DNA of 39,360 nucleotides from positions 1 to 39,360 of the forward strand of contig CALWCD010000016.1 in the NCBI GenBank assembly GCA_944376265.1. The letters run 5' to 3'. The notes under the pieces are model-generated. The model saw nothing but the letters and a program-made list of their open reading frames with translations. It did not search any database and had not been told where the DNA came from. The DNA comes from an uncultured Clostridia bacterium (GTDB taxonomy: Bacteria > Bacillota > Clostridia > Oscillospirales > Acutalibacteraceae). Below, in pieces: positions 16,336 through 24,110 of this stretch (position 1 is the first letter of the stretch; every line of letters begins with the position of its first letter). The translations under genes were made by a program, and so were the position numbers.

Positions 16336-17232
16336 TTATTTCTGATAGTTTTTCAGCGCCAGGGTGATGGGCACGCTCTGGGAAATTCCAGGCACGTTGC
16401 CCTCCTTGGTGTACTGCCACATGCCGAAATTGTAGTAGAAGCTGGGCTTGGACTGGTACTCCGCGTACCACAGGTCGTAGTTGGTCAGCTTGGAAAGGTC
16501 CAGCTTATCGTAGGCCATGCTTTTGGTGGCGTAGTAGCATGTTTCAAACCCTGCCAGCTCCACCTTGCTGCAGAAGGTGTCGATAAACCCGGTGACCTGT
16601 TCCCCGTTGCACTGGACCGTTCGGGAGGACTGGTCCACGCTGCCGTCGTCCTTGGTGTCGTACTCCCAGAAGAAGGCGATGGGGTAGGTGACGTTGTAGC
16701 CCCGGATCTGTTCCAGCACAAAGGTGGCTTCCTTGTCCGCCTCGTCGTTGGTGACGGCTTTGGAGTAGAAATACACTCCCACGGGAATGTTGGCGTCTGT
16801 GGCGCCGGTGATGTTCTCCTTGAACTTGTTGTCCAGCACAATGTTGCCGTCGGTCATCTCCCGGTAGCCCACCCGGATCATGGCGAAGTCCACGCCGCTT
16901 TCCGCCACCTTGGCCCAGTCGATCTCTCCGGCCTTGTAGTTGACGTTGATGCCCACATAGGAGTCGCCGCCCTCGTAGGTGATGACCCCGTTGCCTTCCG
17001 CCCGGAAGTCGTCCAGCTTGTAGCTGTTGGTGGGGATGTCGTAGTAGGGGATGGTCATGTCGCCGTCGTTTAAGTCGTTGACGCTCAGGGTGCCGTCCTC
17101 GTTGTGCTTGAGCACCTCCACCGAGCTGATCCGCGGCCCCCGGGCCAGGATCACAGCGGAAACAGCCACAATGGCCACCACCAGCAGACAGGTAATCCCC
17201 AAAAAGAGATTGCGTTTTTTCATGGAATCCAT
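16336..17232 (-). CDS. GH25-fold protein with lost catalytic acids
   Basis: 298 residues, the same length as its neighbour, with an N-terminal membrane helix (about 7-30, LFLGITCLLVVAIVAVSAVIL). The GH25 framework is retained (IDWAKV, FAMIRVGYRE, VGVYFYSKA, DLWYAEYQ, MWQYTKEG). The first catalytic motif reads GINVNYKAG instead of GVDVSEHQG (Asp to Asn). The DWE motif reads FFWE (Asp to Phe, Glu kept), and the terminal VDLNL is VPITL. It is therefore probably non-hydrolytic and may bind wall glycan. Start 17232 has AAAGGAGTGG 8 bases upstream. It has its own promoter, divergent from marR, and is followed by a terminator and the intact paralogue. The domain is certain; loss of activity is inference. 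Confidence 0.88.
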   Translation of the reverse strand: MDSMKKRNLFLGITCLLVVAIVAVSAVILARGPRISSVEVLKHNEDGTLSVNDLNDGDMTIPYYDIPTNSYKLDDFRAEGNGVITYEGGDSYVGINVNYKAGEIDWAKVAESGVDFAMIRVGYREMTDGNIVLDNKFKENITGATDANIPVGVYFYSKAVTNDEADKEATFVLEQIRGYNVTYPIAFFWEYDTKDDGSVDQSSRTVQCNGEQVTGFIDTFCSKVELAGFETCYYATKSMAYDKLDLSKLTNYDLWYAEYQSKPSFYYNFGMWQYTKEGNVPGISQSVPITLALKNYQK

Positions 17233-17332
17233 CTGGTCTTCCACTCCTTTTCCAAAATAGACGTTTTCTATAGATGTACACCCGTCCTCAGCGGGGCGGA
17301 TCTGGAGTTCTTTTATTCCGGAGCTTTGCCAC

Positions 17333-17361
17333 ATTATACACGAAAACTGTCGAAAAGGCAA
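17333..17361 (-). promoter_or_regulatory. Promoter of GH25-like gene
   Basis: Minus strand TTGCCT (17361-17356), 17 bp, TATAAT (17338-17333). Confidence 0.75.
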
Positions 17362-17477
17362 CCGGGGGAAGGCATTTCCTCTCATTTCCATGGAGAGAGA
17401 TTGAAAACTTTTTGTAAAGACGGCTTTCAGAAAATGCATGCGCCCGGGACGGGAGAAGGAGTTTACAAGGATTTTCT

Positions 17478-17506
17478 TTGACAATCCCCCGGTGGAGCGC
17501 TATAAT
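17478..17506 (+). promoter_or_regulatory. Consensus promoter of marR gene
   Basis: TTGACA (17478-17483), 17 bp, TATAAT (17501-17506): both hexamers perfect. Confidence 0.9.
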
Positions 17507-17549
17507 ACAAGATTGAAGAAAAGGTTATCGCACAAAAGGAGAAACAGCC

Positions 17550-18011
17550 ATGAGCGATCTGGAACAGGGCAAACCCCGGGAACTGATCCCCCATTTTACC
17601 CGGGAACTTGGCAGAGCCGTCACGTTCCTTCACCGCAGCCGCAATCGGTTTATGTCCGAGCGCCTACGGGATTTGGGTTTTTCCGGGGCCATGTTTCTCA
17701 TTTTGCTCTATATCGAGCGCCATCCCGGCACCACCCAGGACAACATTGCCAACCACATGTTCATTGACAAGTGCAATGTGGCCCGGCGCACCAAGAAGCT
17801 GGAAACTCTGGGCTATTTGTACCGGGAGACCGACCAGAACGACCGCCGCCAGAACAACCTGTACCTGACGGAGAAGGGCAGGGAGCTGGTGCCGGTCATC
17901 CGCTCTTACCTGGCTCAGTGGGGGCATTCCATCACCGCCAGCCTTACCGACGAGGAGTGCGCCTCTCTCCTGGCCCTTCTCACCAAAATGACCGGCCAGG
18001 ACCGGAAATGA
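17550..18011 (+). CDS. MarR-family transcriptional regulator
   Basis: 153 residues, normal MarR length. The winged helix-turn-helix runs GTTQDNIANHMFIDKCNVAR (about 60-79), then RRTKKLETLGYLYRE and the wing TDQNDRRQNNLYLTEKG. Flanking helices at both ends form the dimer interface. Such dimers bind palindromes and are released by small aromatic or oxidising ligands. The ATG at 17550 follows AAAGGAG. It diverges from the GH25-like gene; its target is not evident. A terminator follows directly, so it is monocistronic. Confidence 0.93.
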   Translation: MSDLEQGKPRELIPHFTRELGRAVTFLHRSRNRFMSERLRDLGFSGAMFLILLYIERHPGTTQDNIANHMFIDKCNVARRTKKLETLGYLYRETDQNDRRQNNLYLTEKGRELVPVIRSYLAQWGHSITASLTDEECASLLALLTKMTGQDRK

Positions 18012-18025
18012 CTTCTTCGCAGGCA

Positions 18026-18065
18026 AGCCCCGAGGGAAAGCGCCCCTTCCCTTGGGGCTGTTTTT
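18026..18065 (+). terminator. Terminator of marR gene
   Basis: AGCCCCGAGGGAA pairs with TTCCCTTGGGGCT (one mismatch) around a short loop, followed by GTTTTT. Confidence 0.85.
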
Positions 18066-18111
18066 CTGCCCGGAGATTCCCGTTCCCGGACAGGGGAGAG
18101 CTTCTCCCGGG

Positions 18112-18151
18112 AAAAAACCAGGGGGACTGCCGTGTTTCACGACAGCCCCCC
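18112..18151 (-). terminator. Terminator of transglutaminase operon
   Basis: Read leftwards, GGGGGGCTGTCGTG pairs with CACGGCAGTCCCCC (one mismatch) around AAA, followed by TGGTTTTTT. It faces the marR terminator. Confidence 0.85.
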
Positions 18152-18178
18152 GTTTTCGGGAAAGCCCAGAGCTAATTT

Positions 18179-20773
18179 TTAGAACAGAACAGGCCCCAGC
18201 CGGCACCACAGTTTCCGGAAGAAGGGCAGCTCTTTCTCCAACAGGGCGGCCATGCGCGTCCACTCTTTCTGGAAAAGGGCCGCTTCCTCCCGGGTGAGCA
18301 CGTGCTGGCTGAACCTGGCTTTCAAGGCCAGGTCCTCCAGGCCGGCGGGCAGCTCCTCCTGCCAGGTGGGAAGGGACTTCTCCGCGGTGTTCCGCAGCTC
18401 CAGCAGGGAGGCGTACAGTTCCAGGACGGCCTTGTTCCGGTCGGGTTGGGAAAACCGTTCCCGGCGGGAGCGGAGCAGCAGCTTCCGCCGAAGGAGCACT
18501 CCTCCTGCCAGCAGGGCCGCCCCTCCCAGAACGCCTGCCAGAACCGGCAGCCATCCGCTCCGGGACGGGGAATCGCCGCCCGAACCGGGGGCGGGAGAGG
18601 AGGCTTGAGCCGTAGGTGAAGGCTGGCTGGCGGGGGAGGTTTCGGGGTCGGAAGACGGGGAGGGAGCAGGGCTTGCCGTGGGGGAAGGCGTAGGCGTCGG
18701 GACGGGAGTGGGCTCCGCCGGTTCCGTCATGGGGCGGGCGTTCTCCGTGGCAGCGGGAGCGTCCGGTCCGGCGGGGGTCACTTCCACCGGGACCCAGCCT
18801 GTGCCGCCAAAGTAAACTTCCACCCAAGCGTGGGCGTTGTAGTCGGGCACGTCCACCCAGCCTTCCTCTCCGGAGGGGACGGCGTACCCTTCCGCGTACC
18901 GGGCGGGAATGCCCATTGCCCGCAGCATGGCCGCGGCGGCGGAGGCGAAATGGACGCAGTAGCCCTGGCGGCTCTCAAAGAGGAAGTACTCCACAAAGTC
19001 CCGGCCCTCCGGGAGGCTGGGCGGGGTCAGGGTGTAGACGCACCGGCTTGCCAGGGTGGCGATCACCTTCTGAATCTGGGAGGCGGTGGAAAAGGCGTCG
19101 TAGTAGGACTGGGTGTAAACGCCGTTTTCCTCCAGGAATTTCAGCAGCGTCTCTCGAAGCTCCTGGGGCAGCTGGGTGTAGTGATCGTAGACGAACCGGT
19201 TGTAGCTTTCCAGGGTGCGGCACAGGGACTGCTGCTCCTGGGTGAGGTAGCCCGCCGCCTCTTGGGGCAGGGTCCACAGCTCCCAGTTCTCCAGGGAGCC
19301 GACGCTCCCGTCCTGATTGTACAGGCCCTCTTCCAGCAGGACCGAAAGGTCGTAGGCGCCTGTGCCCTGGCTGCTGTTTTTGCCCTCCTGGTTCATGAAC
19401 CCGGTGAGCACCCCGTTGACCACCCTTTCCGGATAGAACAGCTGCTGGGCATTGCCCCAGGCGTCCACCTGGTAGGTGGAGGTGCCTCCCCAAAACCGGG
19501 CGGATTCCAGAAACCCGTCGTCCACATAGGCCAGGGCGCTTTCATCCACGCTGGTCTGGACCAGCCCGTAGGGCGTGTAGGCGCACTGGGGGTTTGCGTT
19601 CACGTTTTCCACGGACAGGTGGTAGGAACCGCCCTCTTTCTGGTCGAAAACGGTCTCCAGCCGGTCCAGCATGGCCTGGGGATGTTCCTGGCCCAGCAGC
19701 TGGCGCAGCTCTTCTGTCTGCTGAGAGGGAAGCTTTTCCCAGCTGGTGCCGGTGTACACGCTTCCCACAAAGCTTTTCAAAAACTCCTTCTGCTGGAAGG
19801 AGTCCGACTCCGACTCTTTCCATTGAAATTTGACCCGGAGCATGGTTTCGCCGGTGTAGGTCCGGGATCCCAGGGAGGACAGGTTCACCCGGTTGTTGCC
19901 GCTGCCCACGCCCCCCTGAAAGGGAATTTCCCACCGGATGCTGGTGAGACCCTCCCACAGGTCCGTGGCGATTTGGGGGCGCTGATAGGTGGAAGGGGGA
20001 ACCAGCCAGTAGGTCAGGGCCATGGACAGAGCCCCCACGCCCAGAAACAGCAGGAGCATGGCCGGACGGGCCGCGCCGCTGCCTCCGGCGTGGAACCTGC
20101 CCCGGTCCTCCAGCAGCCGGTGGCGTGTCCCGAAGGAAGGGGAAACCAGCAGAAGCACGGCCCAGAACAGCAGCAGCGCCCCCAGAAATGGGGTGGGAGG
20201 GATCCGGGAGATGGCCAGAGGCACCAGCAGCAGGAGCCCGGTGAGGCAGAAGGACCCCAGGGCGCTTTTCCGCTCCACCAGAAGCCAGCTGAGGCAGAAG
20301 AGGAAGGGAAACAGAAACAGGCAGAAAAACCAGGTGCAGTTTTCCCCTATCTCCTGCTGGGTGAGCCCGTTCTCCGTTTCCAGGAAGGGCAGAGTAATCC
20401 CCAGCTTGTCCTCGTAGGCGGCGAGCACCAGGTTTACCGTGTAGGCGCAGCCCTGGAGCAGGTTTTGAAAATGGCTCCACACCGCTGCTGCCCACAGCAC
20501 AATCGCCCCCAGGGAAAAGATCCAGGAGGCGTGTTTGGACAGAAACAGGAAGAGAAAAAACACCAGGCACACCCCACCCACAAGGGCGGCGGGCAGGGGG
20601 TGCACCGGCACCTGGAAGGTGCCGAAAAGACACCCTAAAGCTCCCAGGCTGCCCAGCAGAAGCAGGGGCCCGAAGAACAGGCTCTGGGCGAGACTGCCCG
20701 GTTCGGAGCAGAGAACCCGGGGCTTGTCCAGCAGGGAGCGGCGCGTCCCGGTTTCTTGCGATTGCTTGGCCAA
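18179..20773 (-). CDS. Membrane transglutaminase-like protein (TgpA-type)
   Basis: 864 residues. The N-terminal third holds about six to seven membrane helices. A large extracytoplasmic region follows, with a transglutaminase core: Cys606 in RQGYCVHFASA, His648 in NAHAWVEVY, and Glu664 in WVPVEVTP where many family members have Asp. A Pro/Ser/Thr-rich linker (about 672-735, PTPVPTPTPSPTASPAPSPS), one more helix and a cytosolic C-terminal tail complete it. The start is taken as TTG at 20773, 8 bases after AAGGAGG; the GTG at 20782 abuts that ribosome site. It is the last gene of the MoxR-DUF58-transglutaminase operon. Such sets are widespread and are thought to process or assemble envelope proteins; the substrate is unknown. 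Confidence 0.88.
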   Translation of the reverse strand: MAKQSQETGTRRSLLDKPRVLCSEPGSLAQSLFFGPLLLLGSLGALGCLFGTFQVPVHPLPAALVGGVCLVFFLFLFLSKHASWIFSLGAIVLWAAAVWSHFQNLLQGCAYTVNLVLAAYEDKLGITLPFLETENGLTQQEIGENCTWFFCLFLFPFLFCLSWLLVERKSALGSFCLTGLLLLVPLAISRIPPTPFLGALLLFWAVLLLVSPSFGTRHRLLEDRGRFHAGGSGAARPAMLLLFLGVGALSMALTYWLVPPSTYQRPQIATDLWEGLTSIRWEIPFQGGVGSGNNRVNLSSLGSRTYTGETMLRVKFQWKESESDSFQQKEFLKSFVGSVYTGTSWEKLPSQQTEELRQLLGQEHPQAMLDRLETVFDQKEGGSYHLSVENVNANPQCAYTPYGLVQTSVDESALAYVDDGFLESARFWGGTSTYQVDAWGNAQQLFYPERVVNGVLTGFMNQEGKNSSQGTGAYDLSVLLEEGLYNQDGSVGSLENWELWTLPQEAAGYLTQEQQSLCRTLESYNRFVYDHYTQLPQELRETLLKFLEENGVYTQSYYDAFSTASQIQKVIATLASRCVYTLTPPSLPEGRDFVEYFLFESRQGYCVHFASAAAAMLRAMGIPARYAEGYAVPSGEEGWVDVPDYNAHAWVEVYFGGTGWVPVEVTPAGPDAPAATENARPMTEPAEPTPVPTPTPSPTASPAPSPSSDPETSPASQPSPTAQASSPAPGSGGDSPSRSGWLPVLAGVLGGAALLAGGVLLRRKLLLRSRRERFSQPDRNKAVLELYASLLELRNTAEKSLPTWQEELPAGLEDLALKARFSQHVLTREEAALFQKEWTRMAALLEKELPFFRKLWCRLGPVLF

Positions 20774-20786
20774 GAGCGGCACCTCC

Positions 20787-21959
20787 TTACAGGGTCAGGC
20801 CGTTGAGGCTTTGGGGAATTTTGCCAGGCTTCAGCAGGACACGTTCCAGGGCCGCGGGCCGAAGCTCTCCCGGAAGCTGCTCCTGCTCCGGCCGGGTCTG
20901 GATCACCGTCAGCCGGGCGCTGGGGAATTTGTTCTCCAGGGTCAGCAGGGGCTGGGTCTGGGGAGCATGGCACAGGTAGATCCCATGGGCGATCCCCGCG
21001 GGCAGCGCATCCTCTCTCAAGGAGGGGAGAGGCATCTGGCGGCCGGAGGCCAGCACCTCCTGCCACAGGGGGATCAGGTCCTGAAGCTGGGCCACCTCCC
21101 GGCACTGGAACTGCCCCTTCTGAGGCAGCCAGTACACCACCCGGTGGGCGTGTTCCCCCTCCGCCAGAAAGCTGGAAAGGCTGGCAAAAGCGTCCAGCAG
21201 AGCGTCGGCCTCCAGGCTGTCCCCGTTCAGGTCCAGCAGGAACAGCAGGTGGTCCGACAGGGGCAGGCCCAGCTCTTTTACAAGGGTACGGCCCAGTTTC
21301 TGGGAAAGCTTCCAGTGCACCCGGGAAAGCCTGTCCCCCTCCTGGTAGTCCCGCAGGGCGAACAGCTCGGTGGGGTCGTCCCCAGGCTTTTTCTGGGAGT
21401 ACCGTTCCCCCTCGCTGTCCGGGGTGGGGGAATCCCAAAGCTCCAGTTCCAGGCGGTGAACAGTGGGCCAGAAGTAGGCTGTCACCTCCCGGGGACCTTT
21501 CAACGGCAGGGCAAACAGCCCCAAATGGTCGCATACCCACAGGCGCTCCACCCGGCAGACTACCTGGCCGCAGGTCCGGGAGGTGAGCTGATGCTGAAAC
21601 AGCTGCCGCTGGGGACCGGCGGTGAACAGAAAGCGTTCCCGCTCCCGCTGGCCGGTGAAGGTGTTGCGCACGGTGAGCAGGGCCTTTACCCTCCCGCTGG
21701 AAAAGGGGGTGACGTTCCACACCTCCAGCTCCAAGGGGATGGAATCCCCCTTTCTGGCACCGGGAACGGAGGGGGTCCCTCCACCGGCGGAAAGGACGGT
21801 TCTCACCCCCAGCATGGAGGGCAGAGACACCGCCAGAGACACCACCGGCAGCAGCAGGGACAGCACCAGCAGATACAGGGAGAGATACCCGTTAAAGCAG
21901 ATGAAAAAGGCGATCACGCACAGAAGCACCAGAAAATAGGTCACTCGGCATTTCCACAT
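20787..21959 (-). CDS. DUF58 (YeaD-type) membrane-associated protein
   Basis: 390 residues with two closely spaced N-terminal membrane helices (about 7-47, TYFLVLLCVIAFFICF and LYLLVLSLLLPVVSLAV) and a cytosolic C-terminal part. That part carries the DUF58 signature LRDYQEGDRLSRVHWK, from which a VWA-like fold is expected. ATG 21959 has GGGAGGAAG upstream. It lies between the MoxR and transglutaminase genes, with 4-13 bp separating it from the latter. DUF58 proteins usually work with a MoxR ATPase as chaperone partner. Precise function is unknown for the family. Confidence 0.88.
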   Translation of the reverse strand: MWKCRVTYFLVLLCVIAFFICFNGYLSLYLLVLSLLLPVVSLAVSLPSMLGVRTVLSAGGGTPSVPGARKGDSIPLELEVWNVTPFSSGRVKALLTVRNTFTGQRERERFLFTAGPQRQLFQHQLTSRTCGQVVCRVERLWVCDHLGLFALPLKGPREVTAYFWPTVHRLELELWDSPTPDSEGERYSQKKPGDDPTELFALRDYQEGDRLSRVHWKLSQKLGRTLVKELGLPLSDHLLFLLDLNGDSLEADALLDAFASLSSFLAEGEHAHRVVYWLPQKGQFQCREVAQLQDLIPLWQEVLASGRQMPLPSLREDALPAGIAHGIYLCHAPQTQPLLTLENKFPSARLTVIQTRPEQEQLPGELRPAALERVLLKPGKIPQSLNGLTL

Positions 21960-21994
21960 GGGGGCTTCCTCCCTTCTGACACACCCGCCACGGT

Positions 21995-22930
21995 TTACAC
22001 CAGCTTGGGCTGGGGCACAGAGTCCCACACCTCCGAAAGCAGGGCGTGAGGGGTGCGGTCGCTGAGGCGTGCCTGAGGATCCGGTGTGATGCGGTGTTCC
22101 AAAACATTGTAATAGAGCAGCTGCACGTCCTTGGGCAGGACGTAGTCCCGGCCTGCCAGCCAGGCGGAGGCGCGGCAGGCCCGCACCAATGCTGCTCCCG
22201 CCCGGGGGCTTGCCCCCAGCCGCAGCAGGGGATGCTGCCGGGTAGCGGCGCACAGGCTGGCCACAAAGTGGTAAAGGTCCTCGTCCACGTGGACTTGGGC
22301 AGTCTCCTGCTGCATCTGGCACACCTCATCCAGGGTGACAATCTGCCGCAGGGCGTCCACCGGACGGGGGCCTTCGGTCTGCTTCAGGATCAGAATCTCC
22401 TGGTCCAGGGAGGGGTAGCCGATGGACAGGCGCATCATGAACCGGTCCAGCTGGGATTCCGGCAGCAGCTGGGTGCCGGCGGAGCCCACCGGGTTTTGGG
22501 TGGCGATCACCGTAAAGGGCCGGGGCAAAACGTGGCTGACACCATCCACCGTGACCTGGCCCTCCTCCATGGCTTCCAGCAGGGCGGACTGGGTTTTGGC
22601 GCTGGTGCGGTTGATCTCGTCCGCCAAAAACAGGTTGCACAGCACGGCGCCGGGCCGGTAGGAGAAATTCCCCGCCTCCCGGTCCCACACGGAAAAGCCC
22701 ACCACGTCGGCGGGGAGCACTTCCGGGGTGAACTGCACCCGGTTGTAGTGGAGCCCCATGGTTTTGGAAAACGCCAGGGCCAGGGTGGTTTTCCCCACCC
22801 CGGGGTTGTCCTCCAGCAGGATGTGGCCCCGGGCCAGAATGGCCATAAGCACTTTGCACACCACCACGTCCTTGCCCAAAATGGCCCTGCGCACTTCGTT
22901 GATCACCGCCAGCGCTTTGGATTGCAGCAT
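21995..22930 (-). CDS. MoxR-family AAA+ ATPase
   Basis: 311 residues. Walker A EDNPGVGKTT (40-49), Walker B LADEINRTSAKTQSALLEAM (102-121), sensor 1 region VIATQNPVG, and the C-terminal lid with LGASPRAGAALVRACRA. ATG 22930 has AAGGAGGG upstream; an ATG at 23044 would add an implausible Arg-rich extension. It is first in the operon with the DUF58 and transglutaminase genes. MoxR proteins act as chaperone-like ATPases that mature or insert cofactors in VWA-domain partners (family knowledge). Confidence 0.93.
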   Translation of the reverse strand: MLQSKALAVINEVRRAILGKDVVVCKVLMAILARGHILLEDNPGVGKTTLALAFSKTMGLHYNRVQFTPEVLPADVVGFSVWDREAGNFSYRPGAVLCNLFLADEINRTSAKTQSALLEAMEEGQVTVDGVSHVLPRPFTVIATQNPVGSAGTQLLPESQLDRFMMRLSIGYPSLDQEILILKQTEGPRPVDALRQIVTLDEVCQMQQETAQVHVDEDLYHFVASLCAATRQHPLLRLGASPRAGAALVRACRASAWLAGRDYVLPKDVQLLYYNVLEHRITPDPQARLSDRTPHALLSEVWDSVPQPKLV

Positions 22931-23066
22931 GACGTTTTCCCTCCTTGCTCGTTCTCTTTCAAAAAATCTCCCTGAATGCCTTTCCCGGAAACGGGCCTCT
23001 GTCCGCCAAAAGGGGAAGGGTGGGGGAAGGGCCTTTGTTCTCAAAGGCCTTCCTCAAAGGCCGTTT

Positions 23067-23092
23067 TCGCTATTATACTTCGCTATTATACT
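23067..23092 (-). repeat. 13-bp tandem duplication carrying TATAAT twice
   Basis: On the minus strand AGTATAATAGCGA occurs twice with no gap (23092-23080 and 23079-23067), each copy giving a perfect -10 hexamer for leftward transcription of the moxR operon. No good -35 is seen at 17 bp from either copy. The duplicated element may be a doubled promoter or chance expansion. Confidence 0.55.
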
Positions 23093-23254
23093 ATATTCTG
23101 GGGAAAAGGAACAGAAAAATCTCCTCCCCTTTGGAAAAAGGACGAAAAAATCTGGCCGTTTCCCAGGAGGGCGAAAGGGAAAGAAGGGGCGGTTTTTCCC
23201 CCGCTGGCGGGGAAAACGCGGGGTTTTGGGTCGAAATATTTTTTTGAAAAACGG

Positions 23255-23283
23255 TTGACAAAGGGCCGGGGGGATGCTATATT
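23255..23283 (+). promoter_or_regulatory. Promoter upstream of csp gene
   Basis: TTGACA (23255-23260), 17 bp, TATATT (23278-23283). Predicted start near 23290, giving either an 85-base RNA ending at the hairpin or a csp leader of about 195 bases. Confidence 0.8.
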
Positions 23284-23289
23284 GAACAC

Positions 23290-23375
23290 GTATTCTGATA
23301 GCACGAAAGATGAACTCACAGCTTTTGTAAGTCATTGGACTGTCTGAATGATTTACACAAGCTGTGAGTTTTTTT
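23290..23375 (+). ncRNA. Candidate csp leader attenuator or small RNA
   Basis: AACTCACAGCTT (23313-23324) and AAGCTGTGAGTT (23359-23370) are perfect 12-base inverted repeats. Inside them GTAAGTCATT and AATGATTTAC extend the helix with one wobble pair, leaving a loop of about 10 bases. Seven Ts follow (23369-23375). With the promoter at 23255 this is a complete promoter-to-terminator unit of about 85 bases. It may be an attenuator in the csp leader (long csp leaders are known to sense temperature) or a separate small RNA. I do not recognise the family. Confidence 0.55.
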
Positions 23376-23485
23376 AAACAGCCACAGGTCTCCCTCTTCG
23401 GTGAAGCACAGCCTTCCAACATGCCGGGAAACCGGTTGCCGGCGCTGCTAGCATAATACGATCTTACACTAGGAGGTGCCGATTT

Positions 23486-23695
23486 ATGAACGGTACAGTC
23501 AAATGGTTTAACGCAGAAAAGGGTTATGGCTTCATCTCCAACGACGAGGGCGGCGACGACGTGTTCGTGCATTTCTCCGCTATCGTGGCTGACGGCTTTA
23601 AGACTCTGGAAGAGGGCCAGAAGGTCACCTTCGAGACCGAGCCCGATCCCAAGAACAGCGCCAAGCTGCGTGCTGTGAACGTCCAGAAGATCTAA
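23486..23695 (+). CDS. csp: Cold-shock domain protein
   Basis: 69-residue single CSD protein, full length. RNP1 GYGFI and RNP2 DVFVHFSAI are intact, with the typical N-terminus [13 protein letters not shown]. It binds single-stranded RNA/DNA and acts as an RNA chaperone. ATG 23486 has AGGAGG 9 bases upstream. A leader of about 195 bases from the promoter at 23255 contains a strong terminator-like hairpin. A terminator follows the gene, so it is monocistronic. Confidence 0.96.
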   Translation: MNGTVKWFNAEKGYGFISNDEGGDDVFVHFSAIVADGFKTLEEGQKVTFETEPDPKNSAKLRAVNVQKI

Positions 23696-23706
23696 ACTTC
23701 AAAAAA

Positions 23707-23750
23707 GGCAGGGGCCGGCCTCCCGCGCGGGGCAGGGCCCTTGTTTTTTT
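23707..23750 (+). terminator. Terminator of csp gene
   Basis: GC-rich hairpin formed by CAGGGGCC and GGGCCCTTG with inner pairing, followed by TTTTTTT. Confidence 0.75.
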
Positions 23751-23783
23751 GAAAAAATTTCCCCGCTTTTTTAAAAAAAGTTC

Positions 23784-23812
23784 TTGACATCCGCCAGGCT
23801 ATCCCTTATAAT
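23784..23812 (+). promoter_or_regulatory. Consensus promoter of tRNA-Gly
   Basis: TTGACA (23784-23789), 17 bp, TATAAT (23807-23812): perfect hexamers, about 36 bases upstream of the tRNA. Confidence 0.9.
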
Positions 23813-23848
23813 GAACAAGCGCTCGAAAAACGGGCGAAAAAAGAAGAT

Positions 23849-23924
23849 GCGGGAGTAGCTCATCTGGTAGAGCGCCACCTTGCCAAGGTGGAGGTAGCGA
23901 GTTCGAGCCTCGTCTTCCGCTCCA
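23849..23924 (+). tRNA. tRNA-Gly (anticodon GCC)
   Basis: A 76-base cloverleaf: acceptor GCGGGAG/CTTCCGC (one G-T), D arm GCTC/GAGC, anticodon arm CCACC-TTGCCAA-GGTGG with GCC, T arm CGAGT-TCGAGCC, discriminator T and encoded CCA. It decodes GGC/GGT glycine codons, the abundant ones in this GC-rich sequence. It is a single-gene unit with its own promoter and terminator. Confidence 0.97.
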
Positions 23925-23926
23925 GG

Positions 23927-23957
23927 AAACGGTACACGGTCTGTGTGCCGTTTTTTT
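23927..23957 (+). terminator. Terminator of tRNA-Gly
   Basis: ACGGTACAC and GTGTGCCGT (one G-T) around a 5-base loop, followed by TTTTTTT. Confidence 0.88.
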
Positions 23958-24027
23958 GTGTTTTGGCCGGCTGGACGTGGTTTGGGATGGGTCTGCATTT
24001 GTCCCCAAATATTTTTACAAAAATGCG

Positions 24028-24056
24028 TTGTACGTACAATTTCTTTGTGATATGAT
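24028..24056 (+). promoter_or_regulatory. GH127 promoter with AraR-like palindrome
   Basis: TTGTAC (24028-24033), 17 bp, TATGAT (24051-24056). The -35 is the left half of a perfect 12-bp palindrome TTGTACGTACAA (24028-24039). This closely matches the AraR operator core as I recall it from Bacillus subtilis. A repressor there would block RNA polymerase, and the gene encodes an arabinosidase, which supports arabinose control. No AraR gene is in this window. Confidence 0.7.
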
Positions 24057-24110
24057 GGGGCAAACAGCCGGGGTGTTCCCCCGGTGCATTTATGGAAGGA
24101 GTGAGCTGCC

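Larger units (their letters stand above)
17233..17549. other. Divergent promoter region, GH25-like gene and marR
   Basis: 317 bases without a gene. It holds a leftward promoter at 17333-17361 with a leader of about 95 bases for the GH25-like gene, and a rightward consensus promoter at 17478-17506 for marR. I see no clear MarR-type dyad at either. Confidence 0.65.
22931..23485. other. Divergent region between moxR and csp genes
   Basis: 555 bases without a gene. From left to right: the moxR leader with two CTCAAAGGCC copies (about 23039-23062), a 13-bp tandem repeat containing leftward TATAAT copies (23067-23092), and a G/A-rich stretch (about 23100-23240) with runs of Gs. A rightward promoter (23255-23283), a long hairpin with a T tract (23313-23375) and about 110 bases of csp leader follow. 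Confidence 0.65.
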
